From an uncultured Ruminococcus sp. (GTDB taxonomy: Bacteria; Bacillota; Clostridia; Oscillospirales; Acutalibacteraceae): 5,355 bases of DNA. The stretch is taken from assembly GCA_902773065.1 (NCBI GenBank), contig CACYDD010000394.1, positions 1-5,355 on the forward strand, in the 5' to 3' direction. The translations under genes were made by a program, and so were the position numbers. Positions 1 to 5,325 of the stretch are shown here, in pieces. Numbering within the stretch: the stretch's first letter is position 1; the number at the start of each line of letters is the position of its first letter. The notes under the pieces are model-generated. The model did not search any database, had not been told where the DNA came from, and saw only the letters and a program-made list of their open reading frames with translations.

Positions 1-4
1 AAAA

Positions 5-295
5 TCAGTCTTTTGCTTCTTCTTTCTTGGAAACAGACTCGTCTGCTTTTTCAGATGTGCCGAAAATATTGAAACGGAACAGCTTGGTTTCATCCTCTGG
101 CTTCTGGCACTCGAGATGAGCATTGCCAATCTTGCCGCCCTCAATGATCTGTGTAAGACCGATCAGCTGGCAAAGCTTACTTTTAAGGTTAAGACGGTCG
201 CCCTCATCTGTTACGAGGAATACGTCACCCTCACATTTATCGATTTCTGAAAGGAATGCCTGAACGTCTACGTCATGTACTTCAATGGATGCCAT
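5..295 (-). CDS. Small conserved acidic protein of unknown function (96 aa)
   Basis: This is a complete small ORF with a good ribosome binding site (AGGAGGT at 304-310, 8 nt before the ATG) and its own strong promoter, so it is very probably a real gene. I cannot assign a function. The core, about residues 8-48, contains FLSEIDKCEGDVFLV followed by EGDRLNLKSKLCQL. It resembles, from memory, a family of short Clostridia proteins sometimes carrying the misleading label 'polyA polymerase'; no nucleotidyltransferase motif (GS...DxD) is present, so that label would not be supported. Two cysteines (C21, C42) lie in the core and a third (C63) follows. The last 17 residues or so are a charged, probably disordered Lys/Glu tail. 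There is no signal peptide or membrane segment, so it should be cytoplasmic. Its start lies 168 bp beyond the end of the ABC ATPase gene on the same strand, but the separate promoter suggests independent expression. Confidence 0.8.
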   Translation of the reverse strand: MASIEVHDVDVQAFLSEIDKCEGDVFLVTDEGDRLNLKSKLCQLIGLTQIIEGGKIGNAHLECQKPEDETKLFRFNIFGTSEKADESVSKKEEAKD

Positions 296-344
296 AATAA
301 ATTACCTCCTAAATATATTCAGGTATATTTTACCTGCTGACTTT

Positions 345-372
345 ATTATAGCACATAAATTACAGTTGTCAA
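345..372 (-). promoter_or_regulatory. Sigma-A promoter of the small conserved gene
   Basis: Read on the minus strand, a perfect -35 TTGACA (367-372) is followed after 16 bp by a perfect -10 TATAAT (345-350). The -10 is preceded by TGC, giving an extended -10. Transcription would start near 338, leaving a leader of about 40 nt before the ATG at 295. Such a match to consensus implies strong expression unless it is repressed. Confidence 0.85.
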
Positions 373-373
373 T

Positions 374-397
374 CTGTTTTTTGAAATTTCAAAACAG
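374..397. promoter_or_regulatory. Palindrome upstream of the -35, candidate operator or UP-type element
   Basis: A perfect 16-bp palindrome, TTTTGAAATTTCAAAA, occupies 379-394. It is flanked by CTG at 374-376 and CAG at 395-397, so CTGTTTT and AAAACAG form a second, offset pairing. It lies 6 bp upstream of the -35 of the small gene's promoter. It could bind a dimeric regulator, or simply act as an A/T-rich UP-like element. It is a poor terminator candidate for the ABC gene because the stem is A/T only and no U-run follows. Confidence 0.4.
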
Positions 398-463
398 TTC
401 TTTGTTGAATATGCCGTAATATCAAACGATTTTTTGTGCATATTGATATATCAGTAAAATGTT

Positions 464-1135
464 TCACGAAATGATTCGACCATCACTGATTTTTATGCGC
501 CTTTTAGCACTTGCCGCAATGGAATTGTCATGCGTGATCATGACAACTGTAACACCTTCCTCATTCATTGCTTTGATGATATTCAGCACCTCTTCCCCCG
601 ATTTTTTATCAAGACTTCCTGTCGGCTCGTCCGCAAGCAGAATTTCGGGTTTTGCCGCAATGGCTCTTGCAATAGCTGCCCTCTGCTGCTGACCTCCCGA
701 CAATTCGCTCGGTTTGTGATACATTCTTTCCGCAAGACCAACCTTTTCCAATGCCGATCTTGCAAGCGCATAACGCTCATGTCTGCCCACACCCCGGTAC
801 ATCAGCGGCAGCTCAACATTCTCCTCCGCCGTCAGTGTGGGAATCAGGTTAAAGCTCTGAAAAATAAACCCGATCGTACGGCTTCGGATATATGCCAGCT
901 TTTTTTCGCCAAGGCTTGAAATATCGGTTCTGTTCAGATAATATTTCCCTGAATCCGCTGTATCAAGACATCCTAAAATATTCATCAGTGTAGATTTTCC
1001 CGAACCTGACTGACCGATCACAGCGACAAACTCGCCGCTGACTATTTTCAGATTGATATTTTTCAGTGCATTGAGTTCCACACTTCCTGTATGATAGGTT
1101 CTGCAAACATTTTCAAGTCTGATAATCTCTTTCAT
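464..1135 (-). CDS. ABC transporter ATP-binding protein, MacB/LolD (FtsE-like) family
   Basis: This is a 223-residue complete nucleotide-binding subunit, the usual length for the family. In order: Walker A GQSGSGKST (residues 41-49), Q-loop Q93, signature LSGGQQQR (145-152), Walker B ILLADE (165-170) with the catalytic E170, D-loop GSLD (173-176) and the switch H202. All catalytic elements are intact. The subfamily features (short protein, LADEPTGSLD) match ATPases that pair with FtsX/MacB-type permeases in export of lipoproteins, peptides or antimicrobials, or in mechanotransmission. The start is set by GGAG at 1144-1147, 8 nt before the ATG. No permease gene adjoins it: upstream is the leucine-rich repeat gene and downstream an unrelated small gene. 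Its substrate is therefore unknown, and the partner must be encoded elsewhere. A terminator separates it from the upstream unit, so it should have its own promoter, overlapping a dyad at 1148-1175. Confidence 0.95.
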   Translation of the reverse strand: MKEIIRLENVCRTYHTGSVELNALKNINLKIVSGEFVAVIGQSGSGKSTLMNILGCLDTADSGKYYLNRTDISSLGEKKLAYIRSRTIGFIFQSFNLIPTLTAEENVELPLMYRGVGRHERYALARSALEKVGLAERMYHKPSELSGGQQQRAAIARAIAAKPEILLADEPTGSLDKKSGEEVLNIIKAMNEEGVTVVMITHDNSIAASAKRRIKISDGRIIS

Positions 1136-1147
1136 ATGATGATCTCC

Positions 1148-1197
1148 GTAAATAATTGATAAATTTATTATTTACCGAAAATTACATACTAATACAA
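1148..1197 (-). promoter_or_regulatory. Inverted repeat and weak candidate promoter ahead of the ABC ATPase gene
   Basis: GTAAATAAT (1148-1156) and ATTATTTAC (1167-1175) form a perfect 9-bp inverted repeat with a 10-bp spacer, directly abutting the ribosome binding site of the ABC gene. A second, overlapping palindrome ATAAATTTAT (1159-1168) has a different centre. A weak promoter can be proposed on the minus strand: TTGTAT (1192-1197), 17 bp, then TAAATA (1169-1174), with the -10 inside the dyad. If right, a bound regulator would block initiation. In RNA the same repeat could also form a hairpin next to the ribosome binding site. The promoter assignment is tentative; the dyad itself is directly visible. 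Confidence 0.4.
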
Positions 1198-1231
1198 AGA
1201 AAACAGGCAGTTCCTGAAAACTGCCTGTTTT
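1191..1231 (-). terminator. Intrinsic terminator of the AraC-LRR transcription unit
   Basis: AAAACAGGCAGTT (1200-1212) pairs perfectly with AACTGCCTGTTTT (1219-1231), a 13-bp stem with a 6-nt loop and a GC-rich middle. On the minus strand it is followed by a T-rich run (TTTTCTTTG, of which the first four T are also in the stem). It begins 3 bp after the stop codon of the leucine-rich repeat gene. It should end that transcript and separate it from the ABC ATPase gene. The stem also has a T-rich flank on the plus strand, but no plus-strand gene needs it. Confidence 0.9.
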
Positions 1232-1234
1232 GTA

Positions 1235-3226
1235 TTATTTTCTGTCTTTCGGCACACGAAAAACAATCGTTTTGTCAAGCTCCGATTCAGATGGGCGTTT
1301 TTGTGTTGTCGATCTTTGCCTGTTCTGAGGTACACGCTGTTCCGAACGTCTTGCACGAGGCGGCGGTGCAGATACATAAACAACATCTTCCTCACTGCTT
1401 CTTCGTCTGGGCGGTGTAGGTCTGTTGCGTTTCGGAGGAGATGATACATATGTCACATCTTCATCATTACGTACTCTTCTGACCGAAGAACGGGGTTTAT
1501 TTCTCGGTGTCTGACCTGCATATGTCACACCATCATCATTTGCCTTTTGTGGAGTCTGTGCAGGAGTACGGCGGATATTCGTTTTTTCTGCATTCGTTCT
1601 GTGCTGTCTGCTGAGCGGTCTTCCGTCTTGTGCCTCAATTCTTTGCCTTGCGGCTTTAGCAGTTGCTTTCTGCCTTGCCTTTCTGCTGCGTTCCGGTTCG
1701 ATAAACAGTATATATGCACTAAAAAGTAAAACCAGTGCAAGGTCAATGATGATGATCATGATCGTAACAAAGGTATAGCCCGAAGAAAATCCCTGCTCCG
1801 GCTCTCCCTCTTCCTCTATTTTTATATTATTTTCGATCCGTACAGAATCGTCATAGACGGCAAGGTTTTTGATGCTGTCCCCTGCTTTGCCATTGTTTTG
1901 GGCGTACTCATCAAGGTACATATTATTATCACTGTAGATCACAAGCTCAGGAACCTGATTGAAAGCATTATCCTCCAGCTTTTTGGGATTTTTATAAAAA
2001 ACAGCCGCTGTAAGATTCGGACATTCACTGAAAGAAGAATTTTTCAGCTCTGTATCTCCGTTGAATTCCACCCTCAACAGACTGATACAGCCTTCAAAGG
2101 CACTCTTTTCAATCTCCTGAACACTCATCGGAAATACAAAACGTCTGACAGCAGTACAGTCCTTGAAGGCTCTTTCTCCTATTTTTTTCACGCCATTGCT
2201 GATCTCAACCGATTTCAGAGAAGTACACACCTCAAAAGCACCCTCATTGATAACAGCAATATTCTGTGGTATCTTCACGGATTCCAGCCCCGACAGAGTA
2301 AATGTGTAATCATTCAGCACACTGATTCCTGAGGGAATATCGATATGTTTCAGGCTCTCACATTCGTAAAAAGCTCTCTGACCAATTTTTTCCACTGAAT
2401 CAGGAATATAGATGTCACTCAGAGAAGTACAGCCCTCAAAGGCAGAATTATCGATCGTGCTGACCGTGCTCGGGATCATTACCTCTGTAATTTTCGTATT
2501 TCCTGCAAAGGCATAGCTGCCGATCGTTTTGATTTTTTTCGGAATACTTTTTATCATGGAATCGCCTGTGTATTTGATCAGGATACCATCTCCCACAGTG
2601 ACAAATTCATCCTTCTGCGAATTGAGCCATTTTGTGTTTTCCAACGCATATCCGCCGAAATATCTTAATGCTTTTGGTATTCCCGGTTTTTCAAGCGAGG
2701 TACAGTTCAGAAATGCATAATCACCTATACTGTCAAGACTGTTCGGCAATTTTACAGTAACAATAGACTGACATTCCGAAAAGGCATATTTTCCGATTTC
2801 CTTCACACCGTCATCAATACTGATCTCCGTCAGTGATGTACACCCTGAAAATGCCGAATCGCCTATGCTTTGAACATTTCCCGGTATCTGTATTTTACTC
2901 AGTGATGTACAGCCCTCAAATGCACCGACATCAATATATTTGATCTTATTGGATACATCAAGTTCCTTGATGACCGTATTATCCTTAAATGCCGCCGCTC
3001 CGATGGAAGTGATATCATAATCCTCCACCTGCGGCGGAACCGATATATAAAGACTGTTGCCCGAATACTGAACCAGTTCTGCTGTTTTTCCGTCATCAGA
3101 TACAACATATTTAAAATCGCCGTTATCAATAAATTCCTTCGCATTTACCTTTTGTCCTGCAGAAAAGCTTACTGACAACACAGCTGCCGTTATAACAGCC
3201 GTTAATTTCCAAGCTTTATTGCTCAT
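1235..3226 (-). CDS. Membrane-anchored BspA-type leucine-rich repeat protein with Arg/Pro-rich cytoplasmic tail
   Basis: This 663-residue protein has a signal peptide (1-29, with VNA before the likely cleavage site). About 14-15 LRR_5/BspA-type repeats of roughly 23 residues follow (about 73-435; consensus IGxxAFxGCTSLxxIxIPxxV). They are interrupted at about 188-232 by an irregular segment containing FVTVGDGILIKYTG. Next come an acidic linker (about 457-480), one hydrophobic helix (about 484-509, with an Asp at 495) and a 154-residue tail of which about a quarter is Arg or Lys. By the positive-inside rule the repeats face outside and the tail lies in the cytoplasm. The tail holds three 24-residue repeats (563-634) and ends with DKTIVF (651-656). 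The family commonly mediates binding to proteins, host surfaces or other cells; the ligand here is unknown. The start is supported by AAGGAG at 3237-3242. It lies 29 bp after the AraC gene, probably in the same transcript, and a terminator follows the stop immediately. Confidence 0.92.
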   Translation of the reverse strand: MSNKAWKLTAVITAAVLSVSFSAGQKVNAKEFIDNGDFKYVVSDDGKTAELVQYSGNSLYISVPPQVEDYDITSIGAAAFKDNTVIKELDVSNKIKYIDVGAFEGCTSLSKIQIPGNVQSIGDSAFSGCTSLTEISIDDGVKEIGKYAFSECQSIVTVKLPNSLDSIGDYAFLNCTSLEKPGIPKALRYFGGYALENTKWLNSQKDEFVTVGDGILIKYTGDSMIKSIPKKIKTIGSYAFAGNTKITEVMIPSTVSTIDNSAFEGCTSLSDIYIPDSVEKIGQRAFYECESLKHIDIPSGISVLNDYTFTLSGLESVKIPQNIAVINEGAFEVCTSLKSVEISNGVKKIGERAFKDCTAVRRFVFPMSVQEIEKSAFEGCISLLRVEFNGDTELKNSSFSECPNLTAAVFYKNPKKLEDNAFNQVPELVIYSDNNMYLDEYAQNNGKAGDSIKNLAVYDDSVRIENNIKIEEEGEPEQGFSSGYTFVTIMIIIIDLALVLLFSAYILFIEPERSRKARQKATAKAARQRIEAQDGRPLSRQHRTNAEKTNIRRTPAQTPQKANDDGVTYAGQTPRNKPRSSVRRVRNDEDVTYVSSPPKRNRPTPPRRRSSEEDVVYVSAPPPRARRSEQRVPQNRQRSTTQKRPSESELDKTIVFRVPKDRK
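1325..1540 (-). repeat. Three tandem 24-residue (72-bp) repeats in the cytoplasmic tail
   Basis: Residues 563-586, 587-610 and 611-634 align without gaps. Each opens with an acidic core (NDDGVTY, NDEDVTY, SEEDVVY) and continues with a Pro/Arg/Ser-rich spacer of 17 residues. The related DNA is visible: the stretch encoding the first core shares CATATGTCACA with the second. The acidic Val-Thr/Val-Tyr cores stand out in an otherwise strongly basic tail, so they look like short linear motifs presented on a disordered scaffold. The third copy has Val in place of Thr. Confidence 0.85.
1922..3010 (-). repeat. Coding array of BspA-type leucine-rich repeats
   Basis: About 14-15 protein repeats of 22-23 residues lie in residues 73-435. 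Clear copies begin near residues 96, 119, 142, 165, 233, 256 and 279, each with an AF pair and most with CTSL or a close variant. The copies have diverged at DNA level, so the array is old rather than a recent expansion. The segment at about residues 188-232 breaks the period and splits the array into a 5-repeat and a roughly 9-repeat block. The last two or three copies, after about residue 370, are degenerate and probably act as a C-terminal cap. Confidence 0.85.
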
Positions 3227-3255
3227 ATATTATATTCTCCTTCAAATCATCTGAT

Positions 3256-4149
3256 TTACTTTCTGTTATCAATATTGTAACGATATTCTTTCGGAGTCAT
3301 ATTATATTTTTTCTTAAAAATACGGTTAAAATACGACAGATTTGTGATTCCTATTTTTGCAGCTACCTCCGTGATCTGCAAACCTGTCGTAAGCAGCAGA
3401 TTGGTAGCAATATTCAACCTGTAATCATTGATATATTCGATACAGGTCATTCCCATATATTTTTTGAAAAAGCGCATGAAATAGTGCTTGCTCAGATTCA
3501 CGCTTTCGGCAAGTTCTTCAATCGTGATGGGATTCATATAATTTTCATCAATATAATCAAGTATCGTTTTGATATTACGGGTCGTATTATCCTTGACATT
3601 TGTTTCTTTGATCTCAGGTTCAAGAAAATGCGAAAACAAAATATGAAACAAATTAAAAAGACCTGCTTTGATCCTGATCTCGAAAAAATCTCCCTTACTA
3701 TCGTAAGCATTGATCAGATCTTTGATACATTCCAGAAGCTCCGGATAATGCGGTGCATCCGCTGAAATAATGATCGGACTGATATACATCTTATCGAGAA
3801 ACGGAGTGAAATATTTGATTGAGCAGGCATCGGTATTATTGCTTGTCAGCATATTGAAATTAAAGATCAGTGTCCTGAACTTTGTCCGTACATTTTCAAT
3901 ATTTCTGAACGAATGAAGCGTACACGGATCGACCAGAATAATATCCCCCTGCCGGACATGATATTTTTCGAGATCGATATATTCCTCGAATTCTCCGCTT
4001 TCCACATAAACGATCTCCATTTCGTCATGCCAGTGCATAGGGTAAGTGGTATAAAAATCAGGCATGATTGTATTAACAACCACAAAAGGAAGCAGAAAAT
4101 CTCCCTTATGACCTGTTTCTTTCAATACCATGAGTTCATCACGCTGCAT
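3256..4149 (-). CDS. AraC-family transcriptional regulator with N-terminal cupin domain
   Basis: This 297-residue protein has the usual length and layout of cupin-AraC regulators. The N-terminal part (about 20-100) is a cupin-like ligand-binding domain with HWHDEMEIVYVESGE (39-53, including H39 and H41) and QGDIILVDP (67-75) then LH (78-79). The C-terminal part (about 193-291) carries the two helix-turn-helix motifs: ITIEELAESVNLSKHYFMRF (208-227), then ITEVAAKIGITNLSYFNRIF (259-278) followed by the family signature end MTPKEYR. Such proteins usually sense a small molecule, often a sugar, and activate nearby genes; the ligand here is not deducible. The start is set by AAGGAG at 4159-4164, 9 nt before the ATG; a second Met at residue 7 lacks such a site. 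The downstream leucine-rich repeat gene is 29 bp away with no promoter or terminator seen between them, so the two are probably co-transcribed. It is also divergent from the nfn genes, which it could in principle regulate. Confidence 0.95.
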   Translation of the reverse strand: MQRDELMVLKETGHKGDFLLPFVVVNTIMPDFYTTYPMHWHDEMEIVYVESGEFEEYIDLEKYHVRQGDIILVDPCTLHSFRNIENVRTKFRTLIFNFNMLTSNNTDACSIKYFTPFLDKMYISPIIISADAPHYPELLECIKDLINAYDSKGDFFEIRIKAGLFNLFHILFSHFLEPEIKETNVKDNTTRNIKTILDYIDENYMNPITIEELAESVNLSKHYFMRFFKKYMGMTCIEYINDYRLNIATNLLLTTGLQITEVAAKIGITNLSYFNRIFKKKYNMTPKEYRYNIDNRK

Positions 4150-4211
4150 TGTTATTCTCTCCTTAACAAGGTTTTGAATTTACATAATCAGTAATATTTC
4201 GGGTTCGTAAT

Positions 4212-4237
4212 TTATCAGAAATTATCAAAAAATGATA
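4212..4237. promoter_or_regulatory. TTATCA repeats spaced one helical turn, candidate operator in the AraC leader
   Basis: TTATCA occurs at 4212-4217 and again at 4222-4227, exactly 10 bp apart, and TGATA (4233-4237) lies in opposite orientation 5 bp further on. The group sits at and just after the predicted transcription start of the AraC gene. Direct repeats on one face of the helix are the usual form of AraC-family sites, so autoregulation is possible, but the half-sites are short and A/T-rich. Confidence 0.3.
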
Positions 4238-4244
4238 CAATAGT

Positions 4245-4273
4245 ATTATAATACGATTATGACAATCTATCAA
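4245..4273 (-). promoter_or_regulatory. Sigma-A promoter of the AraC-LRR unit
   Basis: On the minus strand, TTGATA (4268-4273, five of six consensus bases) is followed after 17 bp by a perfect TATAAT (4245-4250). Transcription would start near 4238, giving a leader of about 88 nt before the AraC start codon. No other plausible promoter was seen ahead of the leucine-rich repeat gene, so this one probably serves both. Confidence 0.8.
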
Positions 4274-4377
4274 TAGCAGTAAAATGTCTTTTATTAACAC
4301 GATAGTGATTTTTAAGTTTAAATCATTCATTTAAGTAGAAAATTTATTTTGATTTTGGTATAGTTGTGGAAAATTAC

Positions 4378-4406
4378 TTGTAAGATCAAAAAAAATATGT
4401 TATAAT
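4378..4406 (+). promoter_or_regulatory. Sigma-A promoter of the nfn genes
   Basis: TTGTAA (4378-4383) is followed after 17 bp by a perfect TATAAT (4401-4406), which is preceded by TGT, an extended -10. The weak -35 is compensated by the extended -10. Transcription would start near 4413, so the transcript begins almost exactly at the hairpin at 4415. Confidence 0.8.
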
Positions 4407-4414
4407 GAATTAAG

Positions 4415-4451
4415 TTTATACCGGCAAATATATTACGCTTTTCGGTATAAA
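4415..4451 (+). promoter_or_regulatory. Leader inverted repeat or hairpin of the nfn transcript
   Basis: TTTATACCG (4415-4423) and CGGTATAAA (4443-4451) are perfect 9-bp inverted repeats with a 19-nt spacer. They lie just after the predicted transcription start and 13 nt before the ribosome binding site AGGAG (4464-4468). In RNA this is a 5'-terminal stem-loop, which could stabilise the message. In DNA it could be the operator of a dimeric repressor with half-sites 28 bp apart, centre to centre. There is no U-run after it, so it is not an ordinary attenuator. It matches no riboswitch or Rex-type site that I recognise. Confidence 0.5.
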
Positions 4452-4480
4452 TCTCTATTTCAAAGGAGAGGAACGTATAG

Positions 4481-5323
4481 ATGTATAAGATCGTCAGAAA
4501 AAAAGAACTTAACCCTACAGTTACTCTGATGGAAATTGAAGCACCGCTGATCGCAAAAAAAGCGGAGCCCGGTCAGTTTATTATTTTCAGAGCAAAAGAG
4601 GACAGCGAACGAGTCCCCCTCACGATCGCAGATTTTGACAGAGAAAAGGGCACTGTAACGATTATTTTTCAGATTGTCGGCGGAGCTACCATGGAGTTGA
4701 ACACACTGAATGAGGGTGACAGCCTTCAGGATTTTGTCGGTCCTCTCGGTCAGCCGAGTGAAACAGAAGGTCTGAAAAAGGTTGCTGTTGTCGGCGGCGG
4801 TGTCGGCTGTGCCATTGCCTACCCTATTGCAAAAAAACTGCATCATCTCGGTTGTGAGGTTCACAGTATTGTCGGATTCAGAAATAAGGACTTGGTAATT
4901 CTTGAGGACGAATTCAAAGCTGTAAGCTCAAAGCTGTGCATGATGACAGACGACGGTAGCTACGGCACAAAGGGTCTTGTTACCAATGCACTTGAAAAAC
5001 TGATCAAAGAAGGCAATCAGTATGATGAGGTCATTGCAATCGGACCTGTTATCATGATGAAATTTGTTGCTCAGCTGACAAAGAAATATGATATCAAAAC
5101 CATCGTCAGCATGAACCCGATCATGATAGACGGAACGGGAATGTGCGGCGGTTGTCGTCTGACTGTCGGCGGAGAAACAAAATTTGCCTGTGTTGATGGT
5201 CCCGATTTTGACGGTCATCTGGTAGATTTTGATGAAGCAATGCACAGAGGTACGATGTACAGGGATTTTGAGTCTCACGCACGTGAAGCATCCTGTAATC
5301 TGCTCAGTCAGGAGGTTAAGTAA
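4481..5323 (+). CDS. nfnA: NfnA-type FAD/[2Fe-2S] subunit of NADH-dependent ferredoxin:NADP+ oxidoreductase
   Basis: This 280-residue flavoprotein belongs to the sulfide dehydrogenase/dihydroorotate dehydrogenase electron-transfer family, full length. In order: an FAD-binding barrel (about 1-97) with GQFIIFR (31-37) and RVPLTIAD (44-51); a Rossmann nucleotide-binding part starting VAVVGGGVGCAIA (101-113); and near the C-terminus the cluster motif DGTGMCGGC (217-225) with a further Cys at 237. That leaves three cysteines (222, 225, 237) plus a nearby Asp, as known for the unusual [2Fe-2S] site of this family. With NfnB it couples NADH and reduced ferredoxin oxidation to NADP+ reduction by flavin-based electron bifurcation, or the reverse. 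The acting site is the cytoplasm. The downstream gene begins 2 bp after its stop and looks like NfnB, which favours this role over the PyrK-like subunit of dihydroorotate dehydrogenase. AGGAGAGG at 4464-4471 supports the start. Confidence 0.93.
   Translation: MYKIVRKKELNPTVTLMEIEAPLIAKKAEPGQFIIFRAKEDSERVPLTIADFDREKGTVTIIFQIVGGATMELNTLNEGDSLQDFVGPLGQPSETEGLKKVAVVGGGVGCAIAYPIAKKLHHLGCEVHSIVGFRNKDLVILEDEFKAVSSKLCMMTDDGSYGTKGLVTNALEKLIKEGNQYDEVIAIGPVIMMKFVAQLTKKYDIKTIVSMNPIMIDGTGMCGGCRLTVGGETKFACVDGPDFDGHLVDFDEAMHRGTMYRDFESHAREASCNLLSQEVK
5310..5316 (+). promoter_or_regulatory. Ribosome binding site of the gene after nfnA, inside the nfnA coding end
   Basis: AGGAGGT lies within the last codons of nfnA, 9 nt before the ATG at 5326. 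This strong site fixes the start of the truncated downstream gene and fits translational coupling of the two subunits. Confidence 0.85.
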
Positions 5324-5325
5324 TC

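Larger units (their letters stand above)
4150..4480. other. 331-bp divergent intergenic region between the AraC and nfnA genes
   Basis: No gene is seen here. The very A/T-rich region holds two back-to-back promoters: one for the AraC unit (4245-4273, minus) and one for nfnA (4378-4406, plus). Their -35 elements are about 105 bp apart. The AraC leader is about 88 nt and contains TTATCA repeats; the nfnA leader is about 68 nt and contains a 9-bp-stem hairpin. Between the promoters TTAAGT recurs at 4312 and 4331, and again at 4410, with the first and last extending to TTAAGTTTA. In such A/T-rich DNA these copies may be chance. Confidence 0.7.

Noticed and set aside
374..397. The CTGTTTT...AAAACAG hairpin as terminator of the ABC ATPase gene
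   Set aside because: The stem is almost all A/T, sits 67 bp beyond the stop codon and has no U-run after it. No convincing terminator was found for that gene.
408..444. Inverted repeat AATATGC (408-414) / GCATATT (438-444)
   Set aside because: Only 7 bp with a 23-nt spacer in A/T-rich DNA; likely chance.
452..462. 11-mer CAGTAAAATGT, repeated at 4277-4287, as a shared regulatory element
   Set aside because: One copy overlaps the end of a gene region and the other lies upstream of a promoter; the contexts differ and the word is short and A/T-rich.
1325..1540. 72-bp periodic repeats as a possible CRISPR or non-coding satellite
   Set aside because: The period is an exact multiple of three, in frame, and conserved best at protein level; it is a coding tandem repeat.
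1898..2332. A 144-codon plus-strand ORF opposite the leucine-rich repeat gene
   Set aside because: It lies wholly antisense to a well-supported gene, has no ribosome binding site and encodes no recognisable domain. Other long antisense or out-of-frame ORFs (for example 530-919, 3913-4194, 4460-4864) fail for the same reasons.
4481..5323. Assignment as PyrK, the electron-transfer subunit of dihydroorotate dehydrogenase
   Set aside because: The family is shared, but no pyr gene is adjacent and the next gene starts like an NfnB-type partner; the cluster motif with three cysteines plus a nearby Asp also fits NfnA better.
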